Counted from the first letter of the stretch, positions 18,769 through 27,581 are shown. The stretch is DNA of 52,868 nucleotides from an uncultured Pirellulaceae bacterium (GCA_937944405.1 CALDYR010000069.1:1-52868); one strand, 5' to 3'. A program made the numbers and translations. The notes: generated by a model not told the origin, from the sequence alone.

Positions 18769-19368
18769 TTATCCGCCCCATCGACGTATCAGGTCGTGCT
18801 CAATATTCAGATGATCAAGAATTCGGGCGACAACAAAATCGATTAAATCTTCGACCGATTGGTGCCCATGGTAGAACCCTGGCGACGCCGGCAATATCGT
18901 CGCGCCAGCCTGACAGGCCTTGTGCAGGTTTTCAATTTGAATCAACGACAGCGGTGTTTCGCGTGGCACTAGAATCAACGGACGTTTCTCCTTTAAATGG
19001 ACATCGGCGGCCCGCATAACAAGATTCTTACTGGCCGCGGTCGCAATCCCACTGAGTGTGCTTCCCGAACAAGGGCACACCACCATGCCGCGCGTTTTAA
19101 ATGCGCCACTGGCAATCGGCGTCATAAAATTGCCGTAATGATGATACCGCAACCGGTCAGAATCTGGCTGGCCGGGTATCAAATCACCAACGCGAAAGTT
19201 ATTCAAATCAACATTCACGCCGACTTCGTGTTCGAGCACCGTTGCGCCTGATTTGCTGATGGTCAAATGGATGTCGGTGTCAGTTTTCAACAACACCTGC
19301 AACAGACGTTGGCCGTACACAACGCCACTGGCGCCAGTGATCGCTAAAACCAAAGGGTGATTTTTCAT
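18769..19368 (-). CDS. ubiX: Flavin prenyltransferase (UbiX)
   Basis: 199 residues. Family motifs are clear: AITGASGVVYGQRLL (FMN site), ISKSGATVLEHE, CPCSGSTLSGIATA and PRETPLSLIQIENL. It makes prenylated FMN for UbiD-type decarboxylases; in the futalosine pathway the partner is MqnL, not seen in this window. It overlaps the end of ubiE by 4 bases, so the two are translationally coupled. Confidence 0.95.
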   Translation of the reverse strand: MKNHPLVLAITGASGVVYGQRLLQVLLKTDTDIHLTISKSGATVLEHEVGVNVDLNNFRVGDLIPGQPDSDRLRYHHYGNFMTPIASGAFKTRGMVVCPCSGSTLSGIATAASKNLVMRAADVHLKEKRPLILVPRETPLSLIQIENLHKACQAGATILPASPGFYHGHQSVEDLIDFVVARILDHLNIEHDLIRRWGG

Positions 19369-20081
19369 TTCACACCTATATAAAGCGTCGCGATGCCGAA
19401 GGTCAATGGATAGAAATCGACTTGGCTCATTCCAGCCGTTTTCATTTTCTCAGCCAGCGCTTCATAACAAGGGAATTCGCCAACGCTGTCAGGGAGATAG
19501 TCGTAGGCGCTGGAGTTGTTGCGGGCAAGCGCTTGACCGATTTTCGGCAGCACGTTCTTAAAGTACCAACCGTACATGCCTTTGATGGGCTGAGTTCGTG
19601 GCACCGAAAATTCCAAAATCGCGACCTTCCCGCCGGGTTTGCAAACGCGCGTCATCTCTCGCAACCCCTGATCGGTATCGGCAACGTTCCTTAATCCAAA
19701 GGCGGCGCTGACGATTTGAAATTGATCATCAGGAAAAGGCAGGTTCTGCGCATCGGCCTCCACAAAGGTGACCGATGGTTTGGACCGTTCGCCTTTCTGT
19801 TGACCTTTCTGTTGGCCCACCTCCAGCATCTCGAAACAGAAATCCGAACCGACCACGGGCACCACACCGTCGGTACTACCGACCAACGCAAACGCTAAAT
19901 CGCCGGTGCCGGTACACACATCAAGGATCGGATCGGTGCGATTGGGTTTAAGTTTCCGAACCGTTTTCCACCGCCAATACTTATCCACATTCATCGACAA
20001 TAGATGATTCATCCGGTCGTAGTTGGGTGCGATCTCGCCAAACATTTTGCGAACGCGTTGATTTGATTTGTCGACAGCCAT
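19365..20081 (-). CDS. ubiE: Demethylmenaquinone methyltransferase (UbiE/MenG)
   Basis: 238 residues. SAM motif DVCTGTGDLAF, then FGLRNVADTDQGLREMTRV and KPGGKVAILEFSVP, all diagnostic. It performs the final C-methylation of menaquinone. First gene of the minus-strand menaquinone cluster; it overlaps ubiX. A perfect 12-bp in-frame duplication (19792-19815) gives the repeat QQKGQQKG around residue 90-97, an insertion in a variable loop that should be tolerated. The divergent gene on the other side is comB, leaving 166 bases for both promoters. Confidence 0.95.
   Translation of the reverse strand: MAVDKSNQRVRKMFGEIAPNYDRMNHLLSMNVDKYWRWKTVRKLKPNRTDPILDVCTGTGDLAFALVGSTDGVVPVVGSDFCFEMLEVGQQKGQQKGERSKPSVTFVEADAQNLPFPDDQFQIVSAAFGLRNVADTDQGLREMTRVCKPGGKVAILEFSVPRTQPIKGMYGWYFKNVLPKIGQALARNNSSAYDYLPDSVGEFPCYEALAEKMKTAGMSQVDFYPLTFGIATLYIGVK
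19792..19815. repeat. 12-bp tandem duplication inside ubiE
   Basis: CCTTTCTGTTGA (19792-19803) is followed by CCTTTCTGTTGG (19804-19815), 11 of 12 bases identical. The unit is a multiple of three, so the ubiE frame is kept and the protein gains a repeated QQKG. Confidence 0.9.
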
Positions 20082-20247
20082 GTAGTTTATTTGGGGGCTA
20101 AAATGAGTGCAGGACCCAAAGGATATAAGTCACCTGTTCAGGACCGGTCGCCAGCGGATACATTAACTACGTCGGGGTGAGCCAATCCTTTGCGGCCACG
20201 TCCGACACATTCTATTCGCCGATCCCTCCAGAGGAACCACCGTAACT

Positions 20248-21006
20248 GTGCCTACCGCTGCCTCTCACCGATTTGATGTCGCGCTGCTACCGTCCGCCGC
20301 CCAACCTCTGGACGGCACGACGGTCGTCGTTGTTGATGTACTACGGGCCACCTCGACGATCATTGCGGCTTTGTTCAATGGAGCGACTGACGTCCTGCCC
20401 CAACCTTCGATCGAAGCGGCGCGCACCGCACACCAACGCATCGGAGAAAATTCCGTCATCGGCGGCGAACGGCAAGGCAAAATTGTCGACGGGTTTCAAC
20501 ATGGCAATTCTCCATTGGAATACGTTCCCGAAGCAATCAAAGGCAAACACCTGATTCTTGCTACCACCAACGGCACCGTCGCAATGGAAGCCTGCCGCGC
20601 TGCTGATCGCGTTTTGATCGGCGCGATGGTTAACGTCGACGCAGTCGCAGAAGCCGTTTTCGATATCCCGCGCGTCTGCGTGATGTGTTCCGGTACCGAC
20701 CGCATCATCACCAGCGAAGACGTTTGTTTTGCCGGTTTGCTGTTGGAACGCATGATCGCCAAACGAAAACAGAAGCAAATACCGGACGCGTTTTTGACCG
20801 ATGCCGCCCACATTGCGATCGACCACTGGAGATCGGTCCAAAACGCCGTCGCTGCGGGAAAACCCTTAGTCGATTTTTTCAAAACAGCTCGTGGGGGCAT
20901 CAACTTAGTCAGAATCGGACGAGAAGCGGATATCGAATTCGCGGCACAAATCGACCGCTTCAACACCGTGCCCGAATTGGATCTGAATTCCTGGAAAATC
21001 ACTTAG
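20248..21006 (+). CDS. comB: 2-phosphosulfolactate phosphatase family protein (ComB)
   Basis: 252 residues with a GTG start at 20248, preceded by an AGAGGA some 12 bases upstream. ComB signatures: VVVDVLRATSTI near residue 30, GGERQGKIVDGFQHGNSP, and TTNGTVAMEAC. In archaea this Mg-dependent enzyme releases phosphate from 2-phosphosulfolactate on the coenzyme M route. In bacteria the family is widespread without known coenzyme M use, so the physiological substrate here is uncertain. It is divergent from the menaquinone cluster. Confidence 0.9.
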   Translation: MPTAASHRFDVALLPSAAQPLDGTTVVVVDVLRATSTIIAALFNGATDVLPQPSIEAARTAHQRIGENSVIGGERQGKIVDGFQHGNSPLEYVPEAIKGKHLILATTNGTVAMEACRAADRVLIGAMVNVDAVAEAVFDIPRVCVMCSGTDRIITSEDVCFAGLLLERMIAKRKQKQIPDAFLTDAAHIAIDHWRSVQNAVAAGKPLVDFFKTARGGINLVRIGREADIEFAAQIDRFNTVPELDLNSWKIT

Positions 21007-21048
21007 CGGCAGTTTTTTTGACCTTGGGCTTAAAATAGCCGCAGCGCT

Positions 21049-21741
21049 ATGCGGATTAAACGAACGGATGACCGAATGGTGATTCATGCAACGTGTAGCC
21101 CAAAACGTTTGGAACATTTTCTCGGCGAAAGCCATCCCCAAAGACCTCGAACTTCTGCCGCTTGTTTCAAACGTTGCGAAAAACCTACCCCGCAATACTA
21201 CTCCGCAATACTACTCCGCCTTGCTTTAGCCTGTATCGACATCGGAATCAGATCCGACGAAAGATGTGTGAGTGCAAAAACAATAAATGCCGCAACCAAT
21301 AAGTTCTCCGAAAAACGTGCCGACGAGTTGGCGAGCTTGTATGCGAACACATATCCCGGCTTGGGAATAGTCATCGACCAATTCAAAGCTAGGCGAAAGG
21401 GATTTGACATTTCTATCTTGCTTGAGGTGGGTGCAAAAGTTACTGATTTGGCTCAATCAAATAGTGAGCTTCCCGAGTTGACATGGGCCTCCTGCGGATT
21501 TGAGGATCTAATTTCACTTGATCGTTCACTCTTGCGAACAAATTGTTTACTCTACAAAGAAGGCAGGTCAGATCAGGCGAGAGTTCCGGACGACGGCGCA
21601 ATAAAATCCTTGGCAGAGAAAACTGGTTCGCAGTCCACCCTGTGTACCACGTTGGTCTCGGACTTGATGGTTGCAAACACATCGAGGATCCCGCCGCATA
21701 ACAATGTGATGTACACGAATCGGGTCTTGCATGTGTTTTAG
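21049..21741 (+). CDS. Orphan ORF of unknown function, doubtful N-terminus
   Basis: 230 residues with no domain I recognise. The base and codon use after about 21240 is more A/T-rich than in neighbouring genes, suggesting foreign or relaxed sequence. A 13-bp tandem duplication at 21191-21216 lies inside it. Upstream of that duplication a different frame (ATG at 21086, MQRVAQNVWNIFSAK..., stop at 21227-21229) reads more protein-like than this one. The ORF may therefore join two originally different frames, and its first ~55 residues may be artificial. The segment from about residue 75 (SAKTINAATNKFSEKRADEL) is the most gene-like. It could equally be a chance frame in decaying DNA. Confidence 0.3.
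   Translation: MRIKRTDDRMVIHATCSPKRLEHFLGESHPQRPRTSAACFKRCEKPTPQYYSAILLRLALACIDIGIRSDERCVSAKTINAATNKFSEKRADELASLYANTYPGLGIVIDQFKARRKGFDISILLEVGAKVTDLAQSNSELPELTWASCGFEDLISLDRSLLRTNCLLYKEGRSDQARVPDDGAIKSLAEKTGSQSTLCTTLVSDLMVANTSRIPPHNNVMYTNRVLHVF
21191..21216. repeat. 13-bp perfect tandem duplication
   Basis: CGCAATACTACTC occurs at 21191-21203 and 21204-21216, then CGCC. A 13-base unit shifts the frame, which bears on whether the surrounding ORF is intact. Confidence 0.95.
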
Positions 21742-22040
21742 AAATGGATGATCGCTCGTCCCGGTTCGATGATCACGACGTTTCGGCCAACTTTCGACAC
21801 TCTTACATTTTTAGTTTACTGGAGCTGGATTCATCAGAGTTAAGGCCGGTGATAAGAAAACCTTACCCCGGCAACTTTCCCTATCTATGCCTCCATCACG
21901 CGTCTCAACTTTGAGGCCTGAAAGACTAACCCCCATGAGTAGTCTATAATTTTAGTGCGCAAAAATGGCCTGTCTTTTCGGGCCCATTGCATCGAAATGG
22001 AAGTTAAACTGACGGCCTGCACTTCAACTCTTATTAACCT
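21742..22040. other. Gene-free stretch before the DUF1501 pseudogene
   Basis: About 300 bases. No gene, RNA or clear repeat recognised. Confidence 0.5.
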
Positions 22041-22673
22041 ATGGCATGTTTCTTACAGGTAAATTGGTTTTTTCAGCGTGTGAATGCTGGGATGATTGTT
22101 CTGGGTTTGCTCATGGTTTTGCTGCCTTTTTCGCGCGGGTGGGCTGAAGAACCGGTCGACGACAACCGTGACGCACATCCCATCCTCAGTAACAATTTAA
22201 TGGCGTGGCGGATGGCCGAACGAGGCGTGCGATTCATTCAGCTTTAGCACACCGGATGGGACCATCATGGGCAAGTGGTCAAAAACATCAAAGAACGCAC
22301 AAAAGAAATCCACCACGGCACCGCAGCGTAGATTGCGGATTTAAAACAGCGTGGCATGTTGGACAACACGTTGGTCATCTGAGGCGGTGAATTTAGACGC
22401 ACGCCGATGTCACAAGGAAACGCGCGTGACCATCATACAAAAAACGGTTACATGTTTTTATCCGGGGGAGGCGTCAAAGGCGGCACCTCCTTCAGACGAA
22501 CCGATGATTTTGGTTGCGCCACCGCCGAAGACCTGTTCCACGTTCACGATTGCCACGCCACGATGCTTCACATGCTGGGCATCAACCACCTGAAACTGAC
22601 TTGCAAATATCAAGGCCGGGTCTTCCGTCTAATCGACGTCCACGGGCATGTCATCAAGAAGATCTTGGGCTGA
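22041..22673 (+). pseudogene. DUF1501 C-terminal remnant behind a signal peptide, with three in-frame stops
   Basis: A single frame runs from 22041 to the TGA at 22671-22673 but is interrupted by TAG at 22245-22247, TAG at 22329-22331 and TGA at 22380-22382. Read through, it matches the last ~155 residues of the intact DUF1501 protein at 49501-50979: MAERGVRFIQL versus LAEKDVRFIQL, DLKQRGMLDNTLVI versus DLKQRGLLEDTLVI, HDCHATMLHMLGINH versus HDWQATVLHMMGINH, and RLIDVHGHV versus RLTDVHGHV. The ~315-residue N-terminal part of a normal DUF1501 protein is absent. Instead there is an unrelated 5' piece with a hydrophobic signal-like segment (MIVLGLLMVLLPF) ending EEPVDDNRDAHP, so it looks like a deletion chimera. 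It is dead by any reading. Confidence 0.9.
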
Positions 22674-23038
22674 TTTCAGGTTTGTCACTGACTGATTTTT
22701 TACGGTCGCGGTACCCGCCGCCGGTCGCGACCAATGTTCGCTGAAAACGCGGTTGATCAACGACAAAACCGCTGAACATATGAAAGTTTGCGACGGTTTC
22801 AGCAAAACTACGCTCAAAGCCGCCCCCGGCACCGATGGTTTGGTAGCATCGGTTACCCGGCTACGGAGCGGGATCTACCGGAGTCGGATCGCCAACCGCC
22901 GGTCGTGACAAATTTCGGGTCGAACCGACGTTTCGGCTTCTTGGATGGTCCTTTATACTGCTATTCCCGGACCGCGATTTGTAGGCGCGTTTTTTCAAAG
23001 CGGGAAAACTGTATCAAAATATTAAAGAATCCCCCACT
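22674..23038. other. thrS upstream region with possible leader structure
   Basis: 365 bases without a gene. A nested stem at 22842-22879 pairs GGTAG with CTACC and, inside, CCCG with CGGG. The phrase CCGCCGGTCGNGACNAAT occurs twice (near 22719 and 22899) with two mismatches. E. coli thrS is controlled by an operator in its leader that mimics tRNA-Thr; whether this leader works similarly is speculation. No T-box signature was recognised. Confidence 0.3.
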
Positions 23039-25099
23039 ATGACCAGCGTCCAGCTCCCCGACGGAAGTGTTAAAGAATTTGAATCCAGCGTAACGGTAAA
23101 AGAAGTCGCCGCCAGCATCGGGCGCGGTTTGGCCAAAGCGGCAATGTGGGGCGAAGTCAATCACCAACCCGTTCCCCTTGATCATCAAATCCAAGACGGA
23201 CAATCGGTCGAGCTAAAAATCGTCACCAACAATGACAATGCGGCCTTGGGAACCATGCGGCATAGCTGCGCCCACGTGATGGCTCGCGCGGTGATGCGCA
23301 TCAAAAAAGGCGTCCAATTGGCCTTCGGACCGACCACTGACAGCGGGTTTTATTACGACTTTATGTTGGAAGAACCGCTGACCGAGGACGACTTTAAAAA
23401 GATCGAGGCCGAAATGGCAAAGATCATCGAACTCGACGAACCGTTCGAACGCATTGTCGAACCAAGAGACCGCGCTTTACAGATTTGTATCGACATGAAA
23501 CAAGATTTCAAAGTCGAACACATCAACCAAGGACTGGCCCAAGACGAAACGTTATCGTTTTACCAGCAGGGCGAATTCGTCGATCTCTGTCGCGGCCCGC
23601 ACATCCCCAGCCCGAAATTGATCGGCGCTTATAAATTGCTTTCGATCGCCGGGGCGTATTGGAAAGGCGACCAAGACCGCCAGCAACTGCAACGGCTTTA
23701 CGCCACCGCGTTTTTCTCCCAGCAAGAGCTTGACCAACATTTGGAAAACCTCGAAGAAGCAAAGAAACGTGATCACCGGGTACTGGGAAAGAAACTGGGC
23801 CTATTTCACATCGACGAAATGGTCGGCCAGGGGCTGGTGCTGTGGACGCCCAAAGGAGCGTTCGTTCGCCAGCAACTTCAAGACTTCATCCTCTCCCATC
23901 TACGTCGTCAGGGCTACGATCAAGTCTTCACGCCTCACATCGGCAAACTGGAGTTATATAAAACCAGCGGGCACTTTCCCTACTATCAGGACAGCCAATA
24001 TCCCGCCATCATCGACCGTGATCAAATCGCGAAACTGGCCACCGAAGGTTGTACCTGTGGCGAACTTGCCAACAAGATGGAAGCCGGCGAAATTGAAGGC
24101 TATCTGCTGAAGCCGATGAACTGCCCACATCACATCAAAATTTACGATTCACAGCAGCGCTCTTATCGTGATCTGCCAATCCGATTGGCAGAATTCGGCA
24201 CCGTCTATCGTTGGGAGAAATCCGGCGAAATCGGCGGGCTGACGCGTGTCCGAGGATTCACCCAAGACGACGCTCACCTGTTTGTCACTCAAGAACAATT
24301 GGCCGCTGAATTGGCCGGATGTCTTGAGCTGGTGAAAATCGTATTTAAAGCCATGGGTATGGACGATTATTCGGTCCGGGTGGGGAAACGCGACCCCAGC
24401 AGCGACAAATACGTCGGCGATGTCAAGAACTGGGAACTGGCCGAACAGGCCTGCATCGAGGCCGCTCAGACGCTCGGTTCGTTCACCGAAGAAGAAGGAG
24501 AAGCGGCCTTCTACGGGCCCAAGATTGACTTCGTGGTCAATGACTGCATCGGACGAAAGTGGCAACTGGGAACGGTTCAAGTTGACTACAATCTGCCCGA
24601 ACGCTTCGACCTCAGCTACATCGGTGCTGACAATAAGGCCCACCGGCCCATTATGATTCACCGGGCCCCCTTTGGCAGCATGGAGCGATTTATTGGCGTC
24701 TTGATCGAGCACTTTGCTGGGGCGTTTCCGCTGTGGCTGGCACCCGAACAGGGCCGTGTGCTATCAGTCAGCGAAAAATCTGAAACTTATGCCAGAAAAA
24801 TCGAGCAACAACTGATCTCGGCTGGACTGCGGGTCACCGGCGACTACCGCAGCGAAAAACTGGGAGCCAAAATCCGCGACGGCCGGCTCGATATGCTGCC
24901 CTATATGTTGATCGTGGGCCCAAGAGACGCGGAAAACGGCACCGTTTCAGTCCGCGACAGGTTCGAAGGCGACCTCGGTGCCATGCCCGTAGCCCAAGCA
25001 ATCGCCCGGTTTCAAAAAGAAGTCGAACAGAAAACGGTCAGACAAGTCTTCAAAAACGACGCGTCCAGCAGCGGTTCGGAGACAAAAAACGAGTATTAA
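23039..25099 (+). CDS. thrS: Threonyl-tRNA synthetase
   Basis: 686 residues, slightly longer than E. coli ThrS (642). Order: TGS domain (~1-62), editing/SAD domain with HSCAHVMARAVMR, class II catalytic core with LKPMNCPHHIKIY (zinc and substrate residues near 358-365), motif 2 region FGTVYRWEKSGEIGGL, motif 3 region PIMIHRAPFGSMERF, and the C-terminal anticodon-binding domain (from ~590). Part of the extra length is an insertion before MNCPHH containing GCTCGEL (about residues 330-352). It charges tRNA-Thr. It is followed 81 bases later by infC, the classic thrS-infC order. Confidence 0.97.
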   Translation: MTSVQLPDGSVKEFESSVTVKEVAASIGRGLAKAAMWGEVNHQPVPLDHQIQDGQSVELKIVTNNDNAALGTMRHSCAHVMARAVMRIKKGVQLAFGPTTDSGFYYDFMLEEPLTEDDFKKIEAEMAKIIELDEPFERIVEPRDRALQICIDMKQDFKVEHINQGLAQDETLSFYQQGEFVDLCRGPHIPSPKLIGAYKLLSIAGAYWKGDQDRQQLQRLYATAFFSQQELDQHLENLEEAKKRDHRVLGKKLGLFHIDEMVGQGLVLWTPKGAFVRQQLQDFILSHLRRQGYDQVFTPHIGKLELYKTSGHFPYYQDSQYPAIIDRDQIAKLATEGCTCGELANKMEAGEIEGYLLKPMNCPHHIKIYDSQQRSYRDLPIRLAEFGTVYRWEKSGEIGGLTRVRGFTQDDAHLFVTQEQLAAELAGCLELVKIVFKAMGMDDYSVRVGKRDPSSDKYVGDVKNWELAEQACIEAAQTLGSFTEEEGEAAFYGPKIDFVVNDCIGRKWQLGTVQVDYNLPERFDLSYIGADNKAHRPIMIHRAPFGSMERFIGVLIEHFAGAFPLWLAPEQGRVLSVSEKSETYARKIEQQLISAGLRVTGDYRSEKLGAKIRDGRLDMLPYMLIVGPRDAENGTVSVRDRFEGDLGAMPVAQAIARFQKEVEQKTVRQVFKNDASSSGSETKNEY

Positions 25100-25166
25100 T
25101 TCAATGTTTCAGTTGACGGCTATTGGGTAAGTAACCAATAATCTTTTGAGGCTCCACATTCATTTC

Positions 25167-25183
25167 AAGAGGTACAAACGATT
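25167..25183 (+). promoter_or_regulatory. Ribosome-binding site and AUU start codon of infC
   Basis: An AAGAGG (25167-25172) stands 8 bases before ATT at 25181-25183. The infC frame is open back to a TAA at 25139-25141 and contains no ATG, GTG or TTG before the conserved IF3 N-terminus. An AUU start is the known autoregulatory feature of E. coli infC, because IF3 itself rejects non-standard start codons. Confidence 0.8.
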
Positions 25184-25699
25184 CCCCCCAGTTCATCACA
25201 AAATCGAATTAACGAATCAATTCGAATTACGCCTATCCGCGTCATCGACGCCGAAGGCAACCAATTAGGCGTCATCCCTACGGCAGACGCACTTTCTAAA
25301 GCTCGTGAAGACGGGCTCGATCTCGTCGAAGTCGCTCCCGAAGCCAAACCTCCGGTTTGTCGCATCATGGACTTTGGCAAATTTAAATACGACAAAAGCA
25401 AACGCTCGGCGAAAAGCAAACAGCACCAAACGAAATTGAAGGAGATCCGTGTGCGCCCCAAAACTGGCGAACACGACATCCAATTCAAAGTCAAACAGGC
25501 TATCGGTTTTCTCAAGCATAACGACAAAGTGCAAGTGACGGTATTGTTCCGTGGTCGCGAAATGGCGCACATTGAAGAAGGTCGTAAAGTGATGGAACAC
25601 ATCATTGAACTGCTTTCCGAACATGGCAAAATCGAAAGCGCGCCTTCAAAACAGTCACGCCGGATGCTTTGTACGATCGCGCCTGCGAAGTCGGTTTAG
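25181..25699 (+). CDS. infC: Translation initiation factor IF-3
   Basis: 172 residues from the ATT start, close to the usual 170-180. The N-terminal domain is recognisable from [14 protein letters not shown] and [16 protein letters not shown], then the linker [13 protein letters not shown] and the C-terminal domain ([21 protein letters not shown]). Using the first ATG (25367) would delete the whole N-terminal domain, so the AUU start is strongly preferred. IF-3 binds 30S subunits and enforces start-codon selection. It lies 81 bases after thrS. The usual downstream partners rpmI and rplT are not present; a decayed transposase follows instead. Confidence 0.93.
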   Translation: MPPSSSQNRINESIRITPIRVIDAEGNQLGVIPTADALSKAREDGLDLVEVAPEAKPPVCRIMDFGKFKYDKSKRSAKSKQHQTKLKEIRVRPKTGEHDIQFKVKQAIGFLKHNDKVQVTVLFRGREMAHIEEGRKVMEHIIELLSEHGKIESAPSKQSRRMLCTIAPAKSV

Positions 25700-25742
25700 A
25701 TCCGCAGATTTAACCGGTCCACAGATTAACCGGTCGACAAAT

Positions 25743-26476
25743 TTACCCATCGGCCTTTGTGCCTTGGGATATTATTGCACGGTCACTGCCTATTGCTGCG
25801 CCAATGGGCGACGAAGTTTGGCATGAAACACACCACGCCCCAAAGCGCGGCTCCCACGGAGAACATTTTGGGGCGTGATGGCTGCGCCGTAGCACTTTTC
25901 CATCAATCGCAATTGGATTCGCGTCGGTGCCTTTATCCGATAAGGTGATCGACGCAACCCACGCTTCAAAGCACTTCTGAAAAGCGACCGGACTGAGAGC
26001 CCCGAGCACCCCAGCGTGTCGTGCGAAGGGATGCCGTTTGGCAACTTCAAATGCTTCCTCAGCCATGCCTCGTTTTGCTCTGCCTAGGTACCAATTGCTT
26101 GCAGTCCATCGGCCTCAGCAATAACCGCCATGATGCAGATGACAATCAGTCACCAAAGACATCAATCCGGTTGACATGGGACCGTGGATCGGTGAGTTCA
26201 CTGAACTGCGAAAGGATAGAATCCGACGTGGTCGGATTGAATTTCGGCCATGGTAATTACGTTGCCGGGGGTGACAGGCTGCAAGTCACACAAGTCACCA
26301 ATCATCCTCCAACACACGATCAGGCGAACCACCAAGCAGCCAGTCCAAGGTTCGCGTTGGCCGTGCGTGGCTGCTGCCAGAATTCCGCATGTGAGGCCCG
26401 CGCACATTGCTGGCAAATTATGACAACGTTCTATTCGTTCACGCGGATCAGCGATACTTGCGAGAACCGCAAGCAA
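25743..26476 (-). pseudogene. ISAs1-family transposase remnant
   Basis: Pieces of one minus-strand transposase survive in different frames. At 26476-26340 the N-terminus reads IADPRERIERCHNL, the PDPR..R..H.L opening of ISAs1 transposases. At ~26050 LPNGIPSHDTLG, and in another frame LSPVAFQKCFEAWVAS and PIAIDGKVLRRSHH, are the family's central motifs, the last containing the first catalytic aspartate. The rest of the catalytic core is missing or unreadable. It lies directly behind infC. Ends and target duplications were not identified. Confidence 0.8.
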
Positions 26477-26769
26477 ATCGCCGCGCGGCGCACTGCTGAT
26501 ACTGCTTCTCCTTAAGCGAATTCAAGCTCCGTTAAGCTTCTTGGAGGCTGCACAAAGAAAATCCACAGAGGTTCACTGAATGAGAAGCCCTAGCGTTGTC
26601 TTCCCGCCCGCCCCCAAATTCACTCCCGCGCAAGCAAGAATGCTTCCACTGAGGGGGGGAAGGAATGGCCGTAGTTGCAGCATCGTGACATTCGAACATC
26701 TTCTAAAATGGTACTACACGGCCATCCCTAAAGCGCTCTGCAATCGGGAAGTGAACTGGCGCCTAATTC
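26477..26769. other. Gene-free stretch
   Basis: About 290 bases between the ISAs1 remnant and a small secreted protein. A 73-codon plus-strand frame (26580-26801) has no recognisable content and overlaps the next gene antisense. Nothing supported. Confidence 0.4.
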
Positions 26770-27138
26770 TTAGTAAACTCCGCAGCCACCAAATCCGTTA
26801 GAACGAAACCCGTTGTTGAAGACACGACCACGTTGGAACCCGCGCGGTTGAAAGAAACGCTGCTGTTGAACCTGTACGGGTCGATTGAAGGTAGAAGATG
26901 GACGGGCAAACTGGGTTCTCGCGCCGACCAGTGGTATGGATTGGCGCGGTGCTGAAAATGCCGGCGACGGCGCCACGAACCGACTGCCTGAGCCAACCGC
27001 GGGCCCAAAAGATTGCCCAACTGACGGGCTGAATGACGGGCCAACACTACGTGATCCCGATTGGGCGTAAGTTTCAGTGACGGCAAAACAGGACAACAAA
27101 ATTACGGTTAAGGCGACGATGGGAGTGTTTTTTTTCAT
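26770..27138 (-). CDS. Small secreted Ser/Phe/Arg-rich protein
   Basis: 122 residues. Clear signal peptide: MKKN, hydrophobic stretch IVALTVILLSCFAV, and a likely cleavage after TYAQ. The mature part is low-complexity, with repeated SVGPSF / SVGQSF / AVGSGS units, then a Gln/Arg/Phe/Asn-rich tail (QRFFQPRGFQRGRVF) ending GGCGVY. No domain recognised. Exported basic low-complexity proteins of this kind are frequent in Pirellulaceae; function unknown. Monocistronic by position. Confidence 0.65.
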   Translation of the reverse strand: MKKNTPIVALTVILLSCFAVTETYAQSGSRSVGPSFSPSVGQSFGPAVGSGSRFVAPSPAFSAPRQSIPLVGARTQFARPSSTFNRPVQVQQQRFFQPRGFQRGRVFNNGFRSNGFGGCGVY

Positions 27139-27581
27139 GTCAGGGCTTTCATGGAAATGAATCGGGGAACTGATTAAAGTGACGCAGTCTGTACGTCGCC
27201 CTTACACTTTGGGTTGACGATTTTGAACAGAAATCGCCGATCCGTGCTTTGCGCAGGCACTTTCGTGTAATACTTGATACAAACGCGTCGTTTAATGAAA
27301 CCCTGTGGAAGCTGGAATTTTTCACTAACTGTCTGCCTTCATGGAGCTTCCCAATAGTGAATTCCTCAGTGGCTGTTGCTCCCAGGTGAAGGATAGTGGC
27401 GAACGATTAGGGCGAAGCGTGGCTGGCTGTTTTAAATCCCCAAATCTTCTTGTTGATTTTTGATGATCGACAAGGATTTGCCACCAAGGCCTATGACGTG
27501 GATGGGATCAAAAGTATAAGGGAGCCCAGCGTTCGGTTAACTCGATCAAGACCAGCGGATTCAAATCAAAGGATTTTCCAA
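27139..27581. other. Gene-free stretch before purE
   Basis: About 440 bases. The purE frame is open from 27450, but residues before the GTG at 27582 do not match the family. Presumably promoter DNA for purE and for the divergent small secreted protein. No specific element recognised. Confidence 0.5.

Noticed and set aside
24149..24712. 187-codon minus-strand frame inside thrS
   Set aside because: Antisense shadow of a highly conserved coding region.
25367..25699. infC starting at the first ATG (110 residues)
   Set aside because: It would lose the whole IF3 N-terminal domain, which is clearly encoded in frame upstream.
26580..26801. 73-codon plus-strand frame
   Set aside because: No motifs, and its end overlaps the signal-peptide gene on the other strand.
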